Shown here piece after piece: positions 9,098 to 19,553 of a stretch of DNA of 64,000 bases. The position numbers and the translations under genes were made by a program. The DNA is from Candidatus Methanoperedens nitratireducens (GTDB taxonomy: Archaea; Halobacteriota; Methanosarcinia; Methanosarcinales; Methanoperedenaceae). The stretch covers positions 1 through 64,000 of the forward strand of contig DYGR01000011.1 in the NCBI GenBank assembly GCA_020724545.1, given 5' to 3'. The notes under the pieces are model-generated. The model saw nothing but the letters and a program-made list of their open reading frames with translations. It was not told where the DNA came from and ran no database searches. Each line of letters starts with the position of its first letter. The stretch's first letter is position 1.

Positions 9098-11929
9098 ATG
9101 TCAACAGATAAGATCATTATAAAAGGCGCACGCGCCCACAACCTGAAGAACATCGATCTTGAGCTTCCCAGGAACAAGCTGATTGTTATAACCGGGCTCT
9201 CAGGTTCAGGAAAATCCTCACTTGCATTTGATACACTGTATGCTGAAGGCCAGCGCAGGTATGTTGAGTCATTATCAGCGTATGCCCGCCAGTTCCTCGG
9301 CCAGATGGATAAGCCTGATGTGGAATATATTGAAGGCCTGTCGCCTGCCATCTCTATTGAGCAAAAATCCACGAGCAAGAACCCGCGTTCCACTGTGGGC
9401 ACGGTCACTGAGATATATGATTACCTGCGCCTGCTGTATGCCAGGATAGGAAAGCAGCACTGTCCGAACTGCAAAAGTGAGATAGCCCCGCAGACAGTGG
9501 AGCAGATAGTACAGAGGCTCATGGCTTTGCCCTCAGGCACGAAGATACATGTACTTGCCCCGCTTGCAAGGCAGAGGAAAGGGGAATACAAGCAGATGTT
9601 CGAGGCGCTTGCTCAGTCAGGGTTCAGCCGGGTACGTGTGGACGGCAGTATGTATGCGCTATCAGAGGAGATCAATCTTAACAAGCAGCAGAAGCATGAT
9701 ATCGATGTTGTTGTAGATCGCCTGGTAATAAAACAGGGAATAGAGGAGAGGCTTGCAGATTCAGTTGCCACAGCGCTCAAGGAGGGCAGCGGTATCCTTG
9801 TAGTTGATATCCCTGAGAGCAAAGAGCTTCTGTTCAGTGAGCATGCGGCCTGTGCAAGATGCGGGATAAGTTTTGAGCTGCTTGAGCCGAATATGTTCTC
9901 GTTCAACAGTCCCAGGGGTGCATGTCCCTCATGCCAGGGACTTGGAAGCACAATGGAGTTTGATCCTGACCTGATAATCCCTGATAAGAGCAGATCGATC
10001 AGCCAGGGAGCTGTAGAGCCATGGGGATATGAATACGGATATTACAGACAGATGCTTCAGTCAGTAGCAAATCATTATGGTTTCTCACTTGATACGCCCC
10101 TTTCTGATCTTAAGCCTGAGCATGTGCAGGTGATACTGCACGGAGGGAGCGAGCAGATCCATTTCAGGTATGTGCCGCGCGATCGCGACGGGTTCTGGGA
10201 GCACTGGAGCAGTTTTGAAGGGGTAATACCCCATCTGGCAAGAAAACACAGGGAATCACAATCCGAAGAATCAAGAGAAAAGATCCAGCAGTACATGAGC
10301 ATAAAACCATGTACTGTCTGCAATGGCGAGCGCTTAAAACCATCCAGCCTTGCTGTCACGATCGAAGGTAGATCCATTATCTCTGTATCCCGCCTGTCTG
10401 TGAGAGCGGCACGGGAATTTCTTGGAAATATTAATTTCACTGAAAAAGATGCCATAATATCAAAACCCATCTTAAAGGAGCTTAAGGCAAGGCTTGGCTT
10501 CCTTATGGATGTGGGTCTTGATTACCTGACCCTGGACAGGGCAGCGGGCACGCTTTCAGGGGGTGAGAGCCAGAGGATCCGCCTTGCCACGCAGATAGGC
10601 TCAAGCCTTGTAGGGGTTCTTTATATACTTGATGAGCCCAGTATCGGTCTGCATCAGCGGGATAACGGCAGGTTGATACGCATGCTCACCCAGCTTCGGG
10701 ATCTTGGCAACACTGTGATTGTAGTGGAGCATGATGAGGAGATGATCCGCAGCGCTGACTTTATCGTGGATATGGGGCCAGGCGCAGGAGTTCACGGGGG
10801 TGAGATCGTGGTAACAGGAAGCCAGGAGGATGTTATCGGATGCGAGAATTCCCTGACAGGGAAATACCTCTGCCACAGAGCGGTGATACCGGTTCCTGAT
10901 AAACGAAGAAAACCCGGAGGCGAGATCATAATCATAGGGGCAGGTGAGAATAACCTGAAGCAGATAGATGTCCATATACCGCTTGGAGTGATGACCTGTG
11001 TCACAGGTGTATCAGGTTCAGGAAAGAGTACACTGGTTAACGATATTCTCTACAAAGCCCTGGCACAGAGGTTCTACCATGCAAAAGAAAAACCAGGAAG
11101 ACACAGGGGTATAATCGGGTCTGAGAAAATAGATAAGATCATAATAATAGACCAGTCCCCTATTGGAAGGACGCCGCGCTCAAACCCTGCCACGTACACG
11201 GGCGTTTTTACACCTGTAAGAGAGCTCTTTGCCAAACTCCCCTCGTCGCGGGCAAGAGGATACATGCCAGGGCGGTTCAGTTTCAATGTTAAAGGAGGGC
11301 GATGCGAGGCATGCCAGGGAGACGGTATAATAACAATCGAGATGCATTTCCTCCCTGATGTGTATGTGCCATGCGAGGTATGTCGCGGGAAGCGTTTTAA
11401 CAGCGAGACGCTTGAGATCTTATATAAGGATAAAAATATCGCGCAGGTGCTGGATATGACTGTGGAAGAGGCGCTTGCGTTCTTTGAGAATATCCCCCGG
11501 ATTAAGCGTCCACTTCAGACGATCTTTGATATCGGGCTTGGGTATATCAGGCTCGGGCAGTCTGCTACCACTCTCTCAGGTGGAGAGGCACAGCGCATCA
11601 AGCTTGCAACAGAACTCACTAAAAGGAATACAGGCAGGACGCTCTATATCCTTGATGAGCCCACGACAGGACTGCACTTTGCCGATATACAGAAACTGCT
11701 TGATATGCTATCCCTGCTCGTGGATGCAGGCAACAGCGTCGTAGTCATAGAGCACAACTTAGATGTCATAAAAGTGGCAGACCACATAATAGACCTTGGC
11801 CCTGAAGGAGGGGATAACGGCGGGCGGATCGTTGCAGAGGGGACACCTGAGAAGGTAGCAAAGATAGAAGGCTCTTACACAGGTTACTACCTGAAAAAGA
11901 TCCTGAGTTCATCCAGGAGACATGACTAA
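9098..11929 (+). CDS. uvrA: excinuclease ABC subunit A (UvrA)
   Basis: A complete 943-residue UvrA, the damage-sensing ATPase of nucleotide excision repair. Two ABC modules are visible: Walker [13 protein letters not shown] with signature LSGGESQRI in the first, and Walker [12 protein letters not shown] with signature LSGGEAQRI in the second. Zinc modules lie in CPNCKSE, CARCGIS ... CPSCQG and CEACQGDG ... CEVCRGK. Length is typical of bacterial UvrA. Its stop lies 8 bp inside uvrC, so the two are translationally coupled. uvrB is not in this window. Archaeal UvrABC sets are generally regarded as acquired from bacteria. Confidence 0.97.
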   Translation: MSTDKIIIKGARAHNLKNIDLELPRNKLIVITGLSGSGKSSLAFDTLYAEGQRRYVESLSAYARQFLGQMDKPDVEYIEGLSPAISIEQKSTSKNPRSTVGTVTEIYDYLRLLYARIGKQHCPNCKSEIAPQTVEQIVQRLMALPSGTKIHVLAPLARQRKGEYKQMFEALAQSGFSRVRVDGSMYALSEEINLNKQQKHDIDVVVDRLVIKQGIEERLADSVATALKEGSGILVVDIPESKELLFSEHAACARCGISFELLEPNMFSFNSPRGACPSCQGLGSTMEFDPDLIIPDKSRSISQGAVEPWGYEYGYYRQMLQSVANHYGFSLDTPLSDLKPEHVQVILHGGSEQIHFRYVPRDRDGFWEHWSSFEGVIPHLARKHRESQSEESREKIQQYMSIKPCTVCNGERLKPSSLAVTIEGRSIISVSRLSVRAAREFLGNINFTEKDAIISKPILKELKARLGFLMDVGLDYLTLDRAAGTLSGGESQRIRLATQIGSSLVGVLYILDEPSIGLHQRDNGRLIRMLTQLRDLGNTVIVVEHDEEMIRSADFIVDMGPGAGVHGGEIVVTGSQEDVIGCENSLTGKYLCHRAVIPVPDKRRKPGGEIIIIGAGENNLKQIDVHIPLGVMTCVTGVSGSGKSTLVNDILYKALAQRFYHAKEKPGRHRGIIGSEKIDKIIIIDQSPIGRTPRSNPATYTGVFTPVRELFAKLPSSRARGYMPGRFSFNVKGGRCEACQGDGIITIEMHFLPDVYVPCEVCRGKRFNSETLEILYKDKNIAQVLDMTVEEALAFFENIPRIKRPLQTIFDIGLGYIRLGQSATTLSGGEAQRIKLATELTKRNTGRTLYILDEPTTGLHFADIQKLLDMLSLLVDAGNSVVVIEHNLDVIKVADHIIDLGPEGGDNGGRIVAEGTPEKVAKIEGSYTGYYLKKILSSSRRHD

Positions 11930-13682
11930 AGATATAAAGGACGCAAAAAAACTCCCTGAATCACCTGGCGTTTACCTCATGAGAGATCGGGAGAACATGG
12001 TCATCTATGTGGGAAAGGCGGCATCGTTGAAGGACAGGGTGAGCCAGTATTTCAGGGAGCAGGAATCCCCGAAGACCCGTATTCTGGCCAGGAATATCGA
12101 GGATTTTGAATATATCGTGACCGGGAACGAGGTTGAGGCCCTGGTTCTGGAGTCAAATCTCATAAAAGAGCACAGGCCGCGCTATAATGTGCGGCTTCGG
12201 GATGATAAGCAGTATCCCTATATCAAGATAACAGGAGAGGAGTATCCGCGCATCTGCATTGCAAGGAGAAGAGAGCAGGACGGGGCACAGTATTTCGGGC
12301 CTTACCCGAGTTCAAAGGCTATAAGGGAAGTGATAAAAATGGCCTCAGGCTTCGGTATAAGGCGCTGCAAGAAAAAGCTGCCCTGCCCCCCGTGCCTGAA
12401 CTACCATATAAAACAGTGTGCTGCCCCGTGCATCGGCTCTGTCACTAAAGAGGAGTACCTGGACATAATCAAGAACGTTGCTCAGTTTCTTAAAGGAAGC
12501 AGAAGTCAACTGATCCCATCCCTGACAGAGCAGATGAATAAACTGTCGGAGAGGCAGGAGTACGAGAGAGCTGCACGGGTTCGAGACTTAATCAATGCCC
12601 TGCATGAACTATCTGAAAAACAGCGCGTGAGTATAGCCGACCAGAAGCAGCAGGATGTTCTCGCTATAGCGGCCCTGAGCACCACTGCAAGCATACAGAT
12701 ATTCCACGTAAGCGAAGGGAAACTCAAAGGACGCGATACTTTCTCAGTGAATACAGCCGGTGCGGATGAGATTGAGGTTCTCTCAAGCTTTATCAAACAG
12801 TACTATCAGGATATCAGGCCACCGGAAGAAATAGTAGTCCCGATTGAACTCAAAGATGAATCTATATCAATCTGGCTCTCAGATAAGAACTCGAAGCTTA
12901 AGACACCAGAGAACAGTACAGAGATCGGCCTCATGAACCTTGCCCAAGAGAATGTCAGGCTGATCCTGGCCCAGAACAGGCTTCAGGAGAGTAAAAACAT
13001 AACTGATGCGCTGTCCGGCCTGCAAAAAGCCCTGGATTTGCCTGTACTGCCGTCAGTCATTGAAGCCTTTGATATCTCAAACATCGGCGGCACGGATGCA
13101 ACAGGCTCACTTGTTGTATTCGAGAACGGGGAACCTGATAAGAATAATTACAGGAAGTTCAGGGTAAGGACAAACCAGGGAGCGAATGATTTTGCCATGA
13201 TGGTGGAAGTCGTTGCCAGAGCATATGTGCGGCGCAGGGAGGAGAAGAAAAGGATGCCTGACCTTATATTGATCGACGGAGGAAAAGGACAGCTAAACGC
13301 TGCCCTGGCTGCACTTCACGGGCTCGGGCTTCGTCTGAACATAGCAGCGCTTGCAAAGGAGTTTGAGCATATCTTCCTGCCTGAGAGAGAAGCGCCTGTT
13401 ATTTTGCCCAGGGATTCGCCCGCACTTCAGCTTTTGCAGAGGATAAGGGATGAAGCGCACAGGTTCGCGCTCGGATACCACAAGAAACTCAGGGAAAAGA
13501 GGCTCAGCGAGTCTGAGCTGGATGAAATAAAGGGGATAGGGGAGAAGAAGAAACGCATGTTACTGCAGTATTTCGGGTCGGTTCAAGAGTTGAGGAAGGC
13601 CGGGGTTTCTGAGATCGAGAAGGTGGTGGGGGTTACAAGGAAGGATGCTGAGAGGGTGTATGCGCATTTTAATAAAGTTTGA
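11922..13682 (+). CDS. uvrC: excinuclease ABC subunit C (UvrC)
   Basis: A 586-residue UvrC that makes the dual incision in nucleotide excision repair. The GIY-YIG nuclease domain opens it ([31 protein letters not shown]), followed by a Cys-rich patch ([20 protein letters not shown]), a UVR motif ([23 protein letters not shown]) that contacts UvrB, the RNase H-like 5' incision domain ([34 protein letters not shown]) and C-terminal helix-hairpin-helix motifs ([16 protein letters not shown]). It overlaps uvrA by 8 bp. Confidence 0.97.
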   Translation: MTKDIKDAKKLPESPGVYLMRDRENMVIYVGKAASLKDRVSQYFREQESPKTRILARNIEDFEYIVTGNEVEALVLESNLIKEHRPRYNVRLRDDKQYPYIKITGEEYPRICIARRREQDGAQYFGPYPSSKAIREVIKMASGFGIRRCKKKLPCPPCLNYHIKQCAAPCIGSVTKEEYLDIIKNVAQFLKGSRSQLIPSLTEQMNKLSERQEYERAARVRDLINALHELSEKQRVSIADQKQQDVLAIAALSTTASIQIFHVSEGKLKGRDTFSVNTAGADEIEVLSSFIKQYYQDIRPPEEIVVPIELKDESISIWLSDKNSKLKTPENSTEIGLMNLAQENVRLILAQNRLQESKNITDALSGLQKALDLPVLPSVIEAFDISNIGGTDATGSLVVFENGEPDKNNYRKFRVRTNQGANDFAMMVEVVARAYVRRREEKKRMPDLILIDGGKGQLNAALAALHGLGLRLNIAALAKEFEHIFLPEREAPVILPRDSPALQLLQRIRDEAHRFALGYHKKLREKRLSESELDEIKGIGEKKKRMLLQYFGSVQELRKAGVSEIEKVVGVTRKDAERVYAHFNKV

Positions 13683-13754
13683 CAACATAATTGAACTCTG
13701 CTTTGCGATACGTGAGCATAAGATTAAGTAGAACTTCAATGAGATGGTGATATC

Positions 13755-14024
13755 ATGAAGCCAATAAAAATAATAGTTGAAAAACACCCGGAAGGTTACG
13801 TAGCATATCCTCTCGGTTTAAAAGGTGTGGTGGTTGGAGAGGGCAATACTTATGAGGAAGCACTTGCTGATGTGAAATCCGCTATCAAGTTCCACATCAA
13901 GATATTTGGTGAAAAAGAAGCTCTTGGAGCTCATGAGACGATAAAAGGCCCCACTCTAAGAACAATCTGTACACAAGCAGGAATACCACGAGAAGAATTC
14001 CTGAAAATCTATGAAAAAATATAA
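13755..14024 (+). CDS. HicB-like protein with HicA-like C-terminal tail
   Basis: An 89-residue protein. The first ~50 residues (IIVEKHPEGYVAYPLGLKG ... TYEEALADVKSAIKFHI) fit the partial RNase H-like fold of HicB antitoxins. The last ~25 (TLRTICTQAGIPREEFLKI) resemble the end of HicA toxins, such as TLRGILKLAKVDPDEF in the HicA at 26328. No toxin gene adjoins it: uvrC ends 72 bp upstream and a DUF99 gene starts 5 bp downstream. It could be a solitary regulatory protein. GAGATGGTGAT precedes the ATG. Confidence 0.72.
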   Translation: MKPIKIIVEKHPEGYVAYPLGLKGVVVGEGNTYEEALADVKSAIKFHIKIFGEKEALGAHETIKGPTLRTICTQAGIPREEFLKIYEKI

Positions 14025-14029
14025 AAAAA

Positions 14030-14599
14030 ATGAATATAAAACGACAGATACGTATTCTTGCCATCGATGATTCTGCTCTAATTAATGATAAGGTAACGAT
14101 TATAGGGACCTTTTTCCGCGGGGGTGAGCAGCTTGACGGCGTTCTTCGCTCTGAGATCACAAGAGATGGTATGGATGCCACTGATACCATTATCCGTATG
14201 GTAAGGAGCTCAAAATATTACTGTCAAATAAGGGTCATTCTGCTTGATGGTATCACGTATGCGGGATTCAATCCTGTTGATATAGGTGAACTTTTTAATG
14301 AAACAGGTATTCCGGTCATTGTCTTCATGCGCTCATGTCCTGATCTTGAGAGAATTAAACGCGCCCTTGAGAACCTGCCTGAGGCAGAGAAACGATGGGG
14401 GATAATCCAGCGGGCAGGCAGGATATACAGGATCACCAATGATAAGACGGTATTTATTCAGTTATGCGGTATAGATAAAGAGAGCGCATTTGAGATTATC
14501 CGCATGACCTCAATACACAGCAATATCCCGGAACCGCTTCGTGTAGCGCACCTTATAGCAACAGGAGTTGTACTGGGCGAGTCCACAGGTAAAGCCTGA
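14030..14599 (+). CDS. DUF99 family protein (endonuclease V-like fold)
   Basis: A 189-residue archaeal DUF99 protein. The family is recognisable from RILAIDDSAL, GTFFRGGEQLDGVL, the DGMDATDTIIRM motif, and VILLDGITYAGFN followed by PVIVFMRSCPDLERI. DUF99 proteins share the endonuclease V-type fold; their biochemical role is not established, though a nucleic-acid function is suspected. It starts 5 bp after the HicB-like gene. The end PEPLRVAHLIATGVVLGESTGKA is typical. A neighbouring repair operon (uvrA-uvrC) is consistent with, but does not prove, a repair role. Confidence 0.82.
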   Translation: MNIKRQIRILAIDDSALINDKVTIIGTFFRGGEQLDGVLRSEITRDGMDATDTIIRMVRSSKYYCQIRVILLDGITYAGFNPVDIGELFNETGIPVIVFMRSCPDLERIKRALENLPEAEKRWGIIQRAGRIYRITNDKTVFIQLCGIDKESAFEIIRMTSIHSNIPEPLRVAHLIATGVVLGESTGKA

Positions 14600-14604
14600 G
14601 CATC

Positions 14605-14850
14605 CTAAGTCCTCTGGACAAAGATATTATAGACCTTACCTTCCTGCTTTACTGCAAGGAGTCTGTTCCCTGATTTCTTAGCCCATGCATCGATATTCTG
14701 CGGTGCAACAGGGTCATCGGCTATTACCTCCAGTATCTCACCGCTTTTTAACTGCTCCACCTGTTTTTTTGTGAGGATAAGAGGATATGGGCAGCATTCG
14801 CCGCGCACATCCAGTATTTCATCAGGAATTATCTCGGTCATCAAGTTCAT
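14605..14850 (-). CDS. TusA/SirA-family sulfur carrier protein
   Basis: A small (78-81 residue) TusA-like protein. The active Cys-Pro motif is present in LDVRGECCPYPLILTKKQ, with a doubled Cys before the Pro; the C-terminal half (SGEILEVIADDPVAPQNIDAWAKKSGNRLLAV) matches the family fold. TusA proteins accept persulfide sulfur for tRNA thiolation, molybdopterin synthesis or other sulfur relay. The preferred start is probably the internal Met at 14841 (MTEIIPDEILDV). It converges on the DUF99 gene, with 5 bp between the stops. Confidence 0.88.
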   Translation of the reverse strand: MNLMTEIIPDEILDVRGECCPYPLILTKKQVEQLKSGEILEVIADDPVAPQNIDAWAKKSGNRLLAVKQEGKVYNIFVQRT

Positions 14851-14866
14851 GAATCATTATTATGGT

Positions 14867-15052
14867 TTAAATGTTTTTGGTGTAGTCGGGGAGGAAGTCA
14901 CCATCGATATCTTTTATATACTCGAAAAACACTCTAGCATCTAGAAGATTATGTCTTGTTGTTCTTTCAGATGAGTTCTTTTGAACCCTGAGGGACATCT
15001 CAAAATCTTCTATATGGTACTGGTTTTTGCTTGCTTTTTCCAGAAAGCAAAT
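14867..15052 (-). pseudogene. tyrosine-integrase N-terminal fragment beside tRNA-Ser
   Basis: Read on the minus strand, the 60 codons next to the 5' end of tRNA-Ser end FEMSLRVQKNSSERTTRHN, then LLDARVFFEYIKDIDGDF and a stop. This pattern (a short helix, a basic S-x-RT turn, a helix with the core FF-x-YI) resembles the N-terminal SAM-like DNA-binding domain of tyrosine recombinases. No catalytic domain (R-H-R-Y) follows. The open frame continues through the tRNA, which is chance. I read it as debris of an integrated element; homology is weak and a search could overturn it. Confidence 0.35.
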
Positions 15053-15137
15053 GCCGAGGTAGCCAAGCGGCCTACGGCGCCGGTCTTGAAAACCGGTGGC
15101 GCTTTGCGCCACAGGAGTTCGAATCTCCTCCTCGGCG
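15053..15137 (+). tRNA. tRNA-Ser (TGA)
   Basis: An 85-nt type II tRNA with the long variable arm of tRNA-Ser (GGCGCTTTGCGCC hairpin). Acceptor stem GCCGAGG/CCTCGGC with discriminator G; anticodon loop CTTGAAA gives TGA; T arm GAGTTCGAATCTC. No intron and no encoded CCA. Confidence 0.96.
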
Positions 15138-15185
15138 TTCCGATTATTCAAAATACAGCTTTTTGGAACGAATCTTGAGCGGAGA

Positions 15186-15698
15186 TCAGATGTTCTCATT
15201 CTGATATGCGCCTGAATATCCTTCACGCACTTCCTTACCAAGCCTGAAAAATAGCAATTGAACAATGCGCGCATTTTTCCTGATCCTGAAGCCATTTTCA
15301 TTATATACTACAAGAAGGCTCTCGCTCCTCCCCCCATAGCCAGCATCCCAGACAGCGGTCTCGATAGTCACCCCGCACCGCAGCAGGCTTGAGCGCGGCT
15401 TTGCTATCGCAGCGATATTTTTCGGAATGTTCACTATCTCATTGAATATGATCTTGTAGCTGCCCTCTGGTAGATGAATCCATCCCTCATAATCAAAATC
15501 GATTTTTTTAGTCGGCGGGATCTCTCTATCCGAGTTATCAAACCCAATAGCGCCAGGGCCTTCATAAGCTTCTACGCGCTGCAGGGTCAATTCTATGCCA
15601 TTTGGCTGGATCTGTACCTCTGGATCTATCATGTGCTCGATAAGAAGGGGTTTTTCATGGAGCAGAAAGACTAATTCATCATGTGAAAGCAAAGACAT
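15186..15698 (-). CDS. dUTPase of the dCTP deaminase-like family
   Basis: A 170-residue trimeric dUTPase/dCTP-deaminase fold protein. The conserved blocks are visible: QPNGIELTLQRVE, AKPRSSLLRCGV (phosphate-binding PRSS), AVWDAGYGGRSESLLVVYN (base and ribose pocket) and VQLLFFRLGKEV. It hydrolyses dUTP or deaminates dCTP, keeping uracil out of DNA. The VWDAGYGG loop, without the deaminase-type HVTA-x-WIDPG motif, favours the archaeal dUTPase branch. Start MSLLSHDEL; transcription is divergent from atwA. Confidence 0.85.
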   Translation of the reverse strand: MSLLSHDELVFLLHEKPLLIEHMIDPEVQIQPNGIELTLQRVEAYEGPGAIGFDNSDREIPPTKKIDFDYEGWIHLPEGSYKIIFNEIVNIPKNIAAIAKPRSSLLRCGVTIETAVWDAGYGGRSESLLVVYNENGFRIRKNARIVQLLFFRLGKEVREGYSGAYQNENI

Positions 15699-15819
15699 AG
15701 GAATCCAGTTAGAAGGAGATGGGATAAATATTGCTAAAAAATATGGATCTGTGCTCCATAATGTAACGTATTATCGTTATATTTATGTACTGCTTAATCT
15801 ATCTTAAATCGCAGCAAAT

Positions 15820-15912
15820 ACCGTAAATACGGTTTAACCTGTGTGTGTGTTTAGCCGTCAGGAATTGATGATCTATAACGGTTTTTCACGTTAAATGCAA
15901 ATATTTATAATA
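15820..15912 (+). promoter_or_regulatory. promoter and candidate operator of the atwA-mmp operon
   Basis: The dut-atwA intergenic region holds a 6-bp palindrome with a 2-bp centre, ACCGTA-AA-TACGGT, at 15820-15833. An A/T-rich TATA-like box (ATATTTATAATAAG) lies at 15899-15912, about 47-60 bp before the atwA start. The palindrome sits where an archaeal activator or repressor could act. Whether it is bound is unknown. Confidence 0.4.
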
Positions 15913-15958
15913 AGGCGGATTAATGAGGTCATATGACTTACCAGTGGTGAATAAAAAC

Positions 15959-17587
15959 ATGACGCTATTTATCGAAATTAAAGACCTTCGTGTTGGCTTC
16001 GATGGAGTTGATGTTCTAAAGGACATAGATATCGAGATCAAAGAGGGAGAGATTCTCGGGATACTGGGTAAAAGCAGTGCCGGGAAATCCATTCTCATGC
16101 ATGTATTAAGAGGAGTGGAAGCTTTTGATGATATTTCAGGAAGTGTGATATACCACCTCTCTCGGTGCAGTGAATGCGGGTTAATTGAGCGTCCCAGCAA
16201 AGCAGGGACAGCCTGTCCTAAATGCAAATCAAAACTTGAGAAATATGAGGTAGATTTTGTAAAATTACCCATACACGATCCGATCAGGAGGGATGTGACC
16301 AGAAGAATCGCCATCATGCTCCAGAGGACTTTTGCATTATATGGAGACGAGAGGGTTATTGTGAACGTCATGAACGCACTTCAGGAGATCGGCCAGCTTG
16401 GGCCTGATGCAATAAACAGGGCGGCTGATCTGCTGGATCAGGTCAATCTCTCCAACAGGATGATGCATATAGCAAGGGAATTATCAGGCGGTGAGAAGCA
16501 GCGTGTTGTTCTTGCAAGGCAGCTTGTTAAGAACCCGATACTGTTACTTGCGGATGAACCCACCGGGACCCTTGATCCTAAAACCGCAGAACTTGTTCAT
16601 GAGACTATTCTAGATGCAACCAGGAATTTTAAGATGTCACTTGTTATCACCTCCCACTGGCCCAAGGTTATCGAGGAGCTCTCACACAGAGCGCTGTGGC
16701 TTGATGAGGGAAAGATCATAAAAATCGGTGATCCGCAGGATGTAGCATCTGAGTTTATGAAAGAAGTTGGTGAGATAGGCAACCAGGATGAAGTGGAGAT
16801 CGGAAAACCCATTATCCGCGCACGTGACCTGAAGATGACATACTTCTCTCTTGATAGAGGCATCGTAAGGGCAGTCAATGATATCAACCTCGATGTAAAT
16901 GAGAGTGAGATATTCGGATTAATAGGCGTAAGCGGAGCAGGTAAAACAACAACCTCCAAGATCATATCAGGATTGCTGCGACCCACCTCTGGCTCAATTG
17001 AGGTCAGGATCGGGGATGAGTGGATTGATCTTACACAGTTCGGTCCTGATAAGAAAGGAAGGGCTACTAAATACATTGGCGTACTCCATCAGGAGTACAG
17101 TCTTTATCCACATAGAAATGTTATCGATAACCTGACAGAATCTATTGGCCTTGATCTGCCCTTTGAATTAGGTGAGAGAAAGGCAATCCAGACATTGATG
17201 ACAGCAGGCTTTACAGAGAAAAAGGCAAAAGAGATTCTCACCAAGATGCCTGATGAATTGAGCGAGGGAGAAAGACACAGAGTGGCTATGGCCCAGGTAC
17301 TTATAAAAGAACCAAGAATACTTGTTTTTGATGAGCCTACGGGAACGATGGACCCGGTAACCAAGATAGAGGTTGCAAAATCTATTCTCCATGCCAGGAA
17401 AGAACTGGGTGAGACTTTTGTCATAGTGTCCCATGATATGGATTTTGTTGGTCAGATATGCGACAGGGCTGCATTAATGCGGCTTGGTAAGATTGTCGAT
17501 ATCGGAGAGTCAGACTCTGTTTTATCAAAACTTTCACAGAAAGAGCGAGAGGAAGCCCTGGAAGGAATAGTCAAAGAGTTAAAATAG
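15959..17587 (+). CDS. atwA: methyl-coenzyme M reductase activation ATPase, component A2
   Basis: A twin ABC ATPase of 542 residues from the chosen start [14 protein letters not shown], with GGTGA ahead of it; an in-frame ATG at 15923 is possible. First module: [11 protein letters not shown], a four-Cys insertion CSECGL ... CPKCKSK that could hold zinc or Fe-S, signature LSGGEKQR, and [12 protein letters not shown]. Second module: [12 protein letters not shown], divergent signature LSEGERHR, and [12 protein letters not shown]. The Cys insertion and order identify component A2, which uses ATP for the reductive activation of the Ni-F430 site of MCR. It heads an operon with marker genes 3, 6, 5, 15, 17 and 7. 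Confidence 0.95.
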   Translation: MTLFIEIKDLRVGFDGVDVLKDIDIEIKEGEILGILGKSSAGKSILMHVLRGVEAFDDISGSVIYHLSRCSECGLIERPSKAGTACPKCKSKLEKYEVDFVKLPIHDPIRRDVTRRIAIMLQRTFALYGDERVIVNVMNALQEIGQLGPDAINRAADLLDQVNLSNRMMHIARELSGGEKQRVVLARQLVKNPILLLADEPTGTLDPKTAELVHETILDATRNFKMSLVITSHWPKVIEELSHRALWLDEGKIIKIGDPQDVASEFMKEVGEIGNQDEVEIGKPIIRARDLKMTYFSLDRGIVRAVNDINLDVNESEIFGLIGVSGAGKTTTSKIISGLLRPTSGSIEVRIGDEWIDLTQFGPDKKGRATKYIGVLHQEYSLYPHRNVIDNLTESIGLDLPFELGERKAIQTLMTAGFTEKKAKEILTKMPDELSEGERHRVAMAQVLIKEPRILVFDEPTGTMDPVTKIEVAKSILHARKELGETFVIVSHDMDFVGQICDRAALMRLGKIVDIGESDSVLSKLSQKEREEALEGIVKELK

Positions 17588-17609
17588 AACTGGCAACCAA
17601 AGGTGACAC

Positions 17610-19124
17610 GTGATCACAATAGAGATTAATGGGCAAAAATTAGAAGTAAAAAACGGTTCAAACCTCAGAGATGCCATAGAACTCAGTAAAACATTCTATA
17701 TTCCAGGCACTACAGCAGGGATCTTAAAATCCGGTACCCGGAAAGAAGAAGCGACATCCGAATACAGGGTATTCACCACAAAAGGGGAATTCAGGATTGA
17801 ACTGATCGGCGATTCAATGATATGGAACAGGTTCAGTCATAATTTTTTAAATATAAAAGCACACTGGGAGACCAATAACTCTGTTGCGTTTGGACCTGTT
17901 GAAACAGATGTATTGCCAGAGAGAGCAGAAAAAAAATATAATCGCTATGATATTTTTTTTGGGACAGGGGGATATGATGCAAAGAATACATATCTTATGT
18001 TCTCAAAAAACAGGCATATCTCGGATTACGGCAGCCCACAGGATGCTCTGGTAGGAAAGGTCATAAGCGGTAAGGATATTATCGCAAAACTCAAACAGGG
18101 GGATACGTTAATAAAAATAGAGCCTGTCGTACGATGGGAAACTCTTCTTGATAAGGTTTCAACCCATGATCTGAGTACCATGCTTGAGGATGGGATGAGG
18201 ATATTCACTTATTTTAAGGTGGACCTTGTCAACGAGGCACCTGAAGGCGCAGAGCATTTTCTTGCAGTTATCAGGAAAAAAATATTCAATATTGATACGT
18301 TCTCAAACTCGTTCATCTCTGATGATACGCTAAAAGGAGAGGGATGCCCTTATGAGCACTGGGAGGCCCGTTCTGAGGGCTCAGTCGCAGTCCGCACCGA
18401 TGGCCTGGGAAACGGTAGAGCATATATCTATAAAGAGGACAGGACATCAAGTGCTGTACACAGCGTGGTAGGGCATGTATCTGCGGGGATTGAACTCATC
18501 AGGATAGCAGAACCTGGCAGCAGGCTTGCAGCTCTATCCAATCCTGAGCAGGTCATGATTCTTGGGATGAGCTTTGAGCAAGCAGAAGAGATGCTAAGTG
18601 CAAGGGAATTGAGACTGGAGAAGAAAGGGTACACTGGCGAGGATGCGATCATAGTTGAACAGGACCCGGATACCACAATCGGTATCATAAGTGAGGGCAT
18701 TGTGACAGGACTTGGTGTAAGATCTGATAAAATAATTGATGTCAGTTTCTATTATGATCTCGCACCCAAGACACTTGATTTCTTCAGGCATTCTCTGCGT
18801 CTTAAAGATAGGCCGATGGGGCCTCTGCCTGTATTCTATACATACGAGAACACATACCTGTTCAGGTCTGAAAAAGAAGCTGAAGCATATAAGGAGATAA
18901 ACCCCGAGAATATCCCGAAGACCAGAGCCAGAGCCGGAGATATCGGGGTTACCAACCAGGCCGCGAAACGTTACGGCATGATAGGTGTCAGGCTTACTGA
19001 TGATGATAGGTACGGTCCGACAGGTGAAAAATTCGAATGTACGAACATTATAGGAAAGGTAATCGACCCCGAGAGGCTAAGAGGGGTAAAGGCCGGAGAT
19101 GTAGTTTACATTAGAGAGGTCTAA
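17610..19124 (+). CDS. mmp3: methanogenesis marker protein 3
   Basis: A 504-residue protein starting at GTG (MITIEINGQKLEVKNGSNL), with AGGTGA just upstream and 22 bp after atwA. The N-terminal ~70 residues look like a ubiquitin-like/ThiS-type fold. The remainder contains cyclophilin-like segments (FFGTGGYDAKNTYLMFSK; GDIGVTNQAAKRYGMIGVR). Length and gene order match marker 3, a protein restricted to organisms with MCR. In a methanogen, marker 3 was found in the purified MCR activation complex with McrC, A2 and markers 7 and 17. The same role is inferred here from family and synteny. Confidence 0.9.
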   Translation: MITIEINGQKLEVKNGSNLRDAIELSKTFYIPGTTAGILKSGTRKEEATSEYRVFTTKGEFRIELIGDSMIWNRFSHNFLNIKAHWETNNSVAFGPVETDVLPERAEKKYNRYDIFFGTGGYDAKNTYLMFSKNRHISDYGSPQDALVGKVISGKDIIAKLKQGDTLIKIEPVVRWETLLDKVSTHDLSTMLEDGMRIFTYFKVDLVNEAPEGAEHFLAVIRKKIFNIDTFSNSFISDDTLKGEGCPYEHWEARSEGSVAVRTDGLGNGRAYIYKEDRTSSAVHSVVGHVSAGIELIRIAEPGSRLAALSNPEQVMILGMSFEQAEEMLSARELRLEKKGYTGEDAIIVEQDPDTTIGIISEGIVTGLGVRSDKIIDVSFYYDLAPKTLDFFRHSLRLKDRPMGPLPVFYTYENTYLFRSEKEAEAYKEINPENIPKTRARAGDIGVTNQAAKRYGMIGVRLTDDDRYGPTGEKFECTNIIGKVIDPERLRGVKAGDVVYIREV

Positions 19125-19127
19125 TAA

Positions 19128-19553
19128 ATGGACACCATAACAAAGATGATTGTAATCAATTCCACAAAGGTACTGCCAAGCGATATTGTTATCAAGCTCT
19201 ATGAATCAAATGCGGATGTGATGATAAAGGAGACCTGCTTTGGAGCTATGGTATCAGGAGAACGCTCAGTGGTGGATTCGCTATTGAACGATATTCGTAA
19301 GATCGATCCCTACGGCATCTTCATTAAAGAGCGGGGTCTTGCACCCGGTGAGCCCTACCGCTGCAGAGCGACAAGACGCGGCGGAGCAAGACCCGGGTTC
19401 CATAATCTTGAAACAGAAGACAGGATGCTACCTCATATAGCATCGGCTCTGAGAGCACTGGATAGAGGTGAGGTTCCAGGACATAAGCAGCGAGTTAAAA
19501 AACTTGACGTGGAGAAGCTTAAGGAAATAATTGAATCAGAGGTATCGCAATGA
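19128..19553 (+). CDS. mmp6: methanogenesis marker protein 6
   Basis: A 141-residue protein of the MCR-linked marker 6 family, beginning 3 bp after mmp3. Recognisable segments are VINSTKVLPSDIVIKLYES, FGAMVSGERSVVDSLL, and the basic ERGLAPGEPYRCRATRRGGARPGFHNLE block with a single conserved-looking Cys. The C-terminal helix ([11 protein letters not shown]) ends inside the mmp5 start (4-bp overlap), so translation is coupled. Biochemical role is not established; its constant position between markers 3 and 5 suggests a part in MCR maturation or activation. Confidence 0.88.
   Translation: MDTITKMIVINSTKVLPSDIVIKLYESNADVMIKETCFGAMVSGERSVVDSLLNDIRKIDPYGIFIKERGLAPGEPYRCRATRRGGARPGFHNLETEDRMLPHIASALRALDRGEVPGHKQRVKKLDVEKLKEIIESEVSQ

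Noticed and set aside
14867-15301. A 144-codon minus-strand frame across tRNA-Ser
   Set aside because: The upstream half is antisense to the tRNA and to the end of the dUTPase gene region. Only the 60 codons beyond the tRNA were kept, as a possible integrase scrap.
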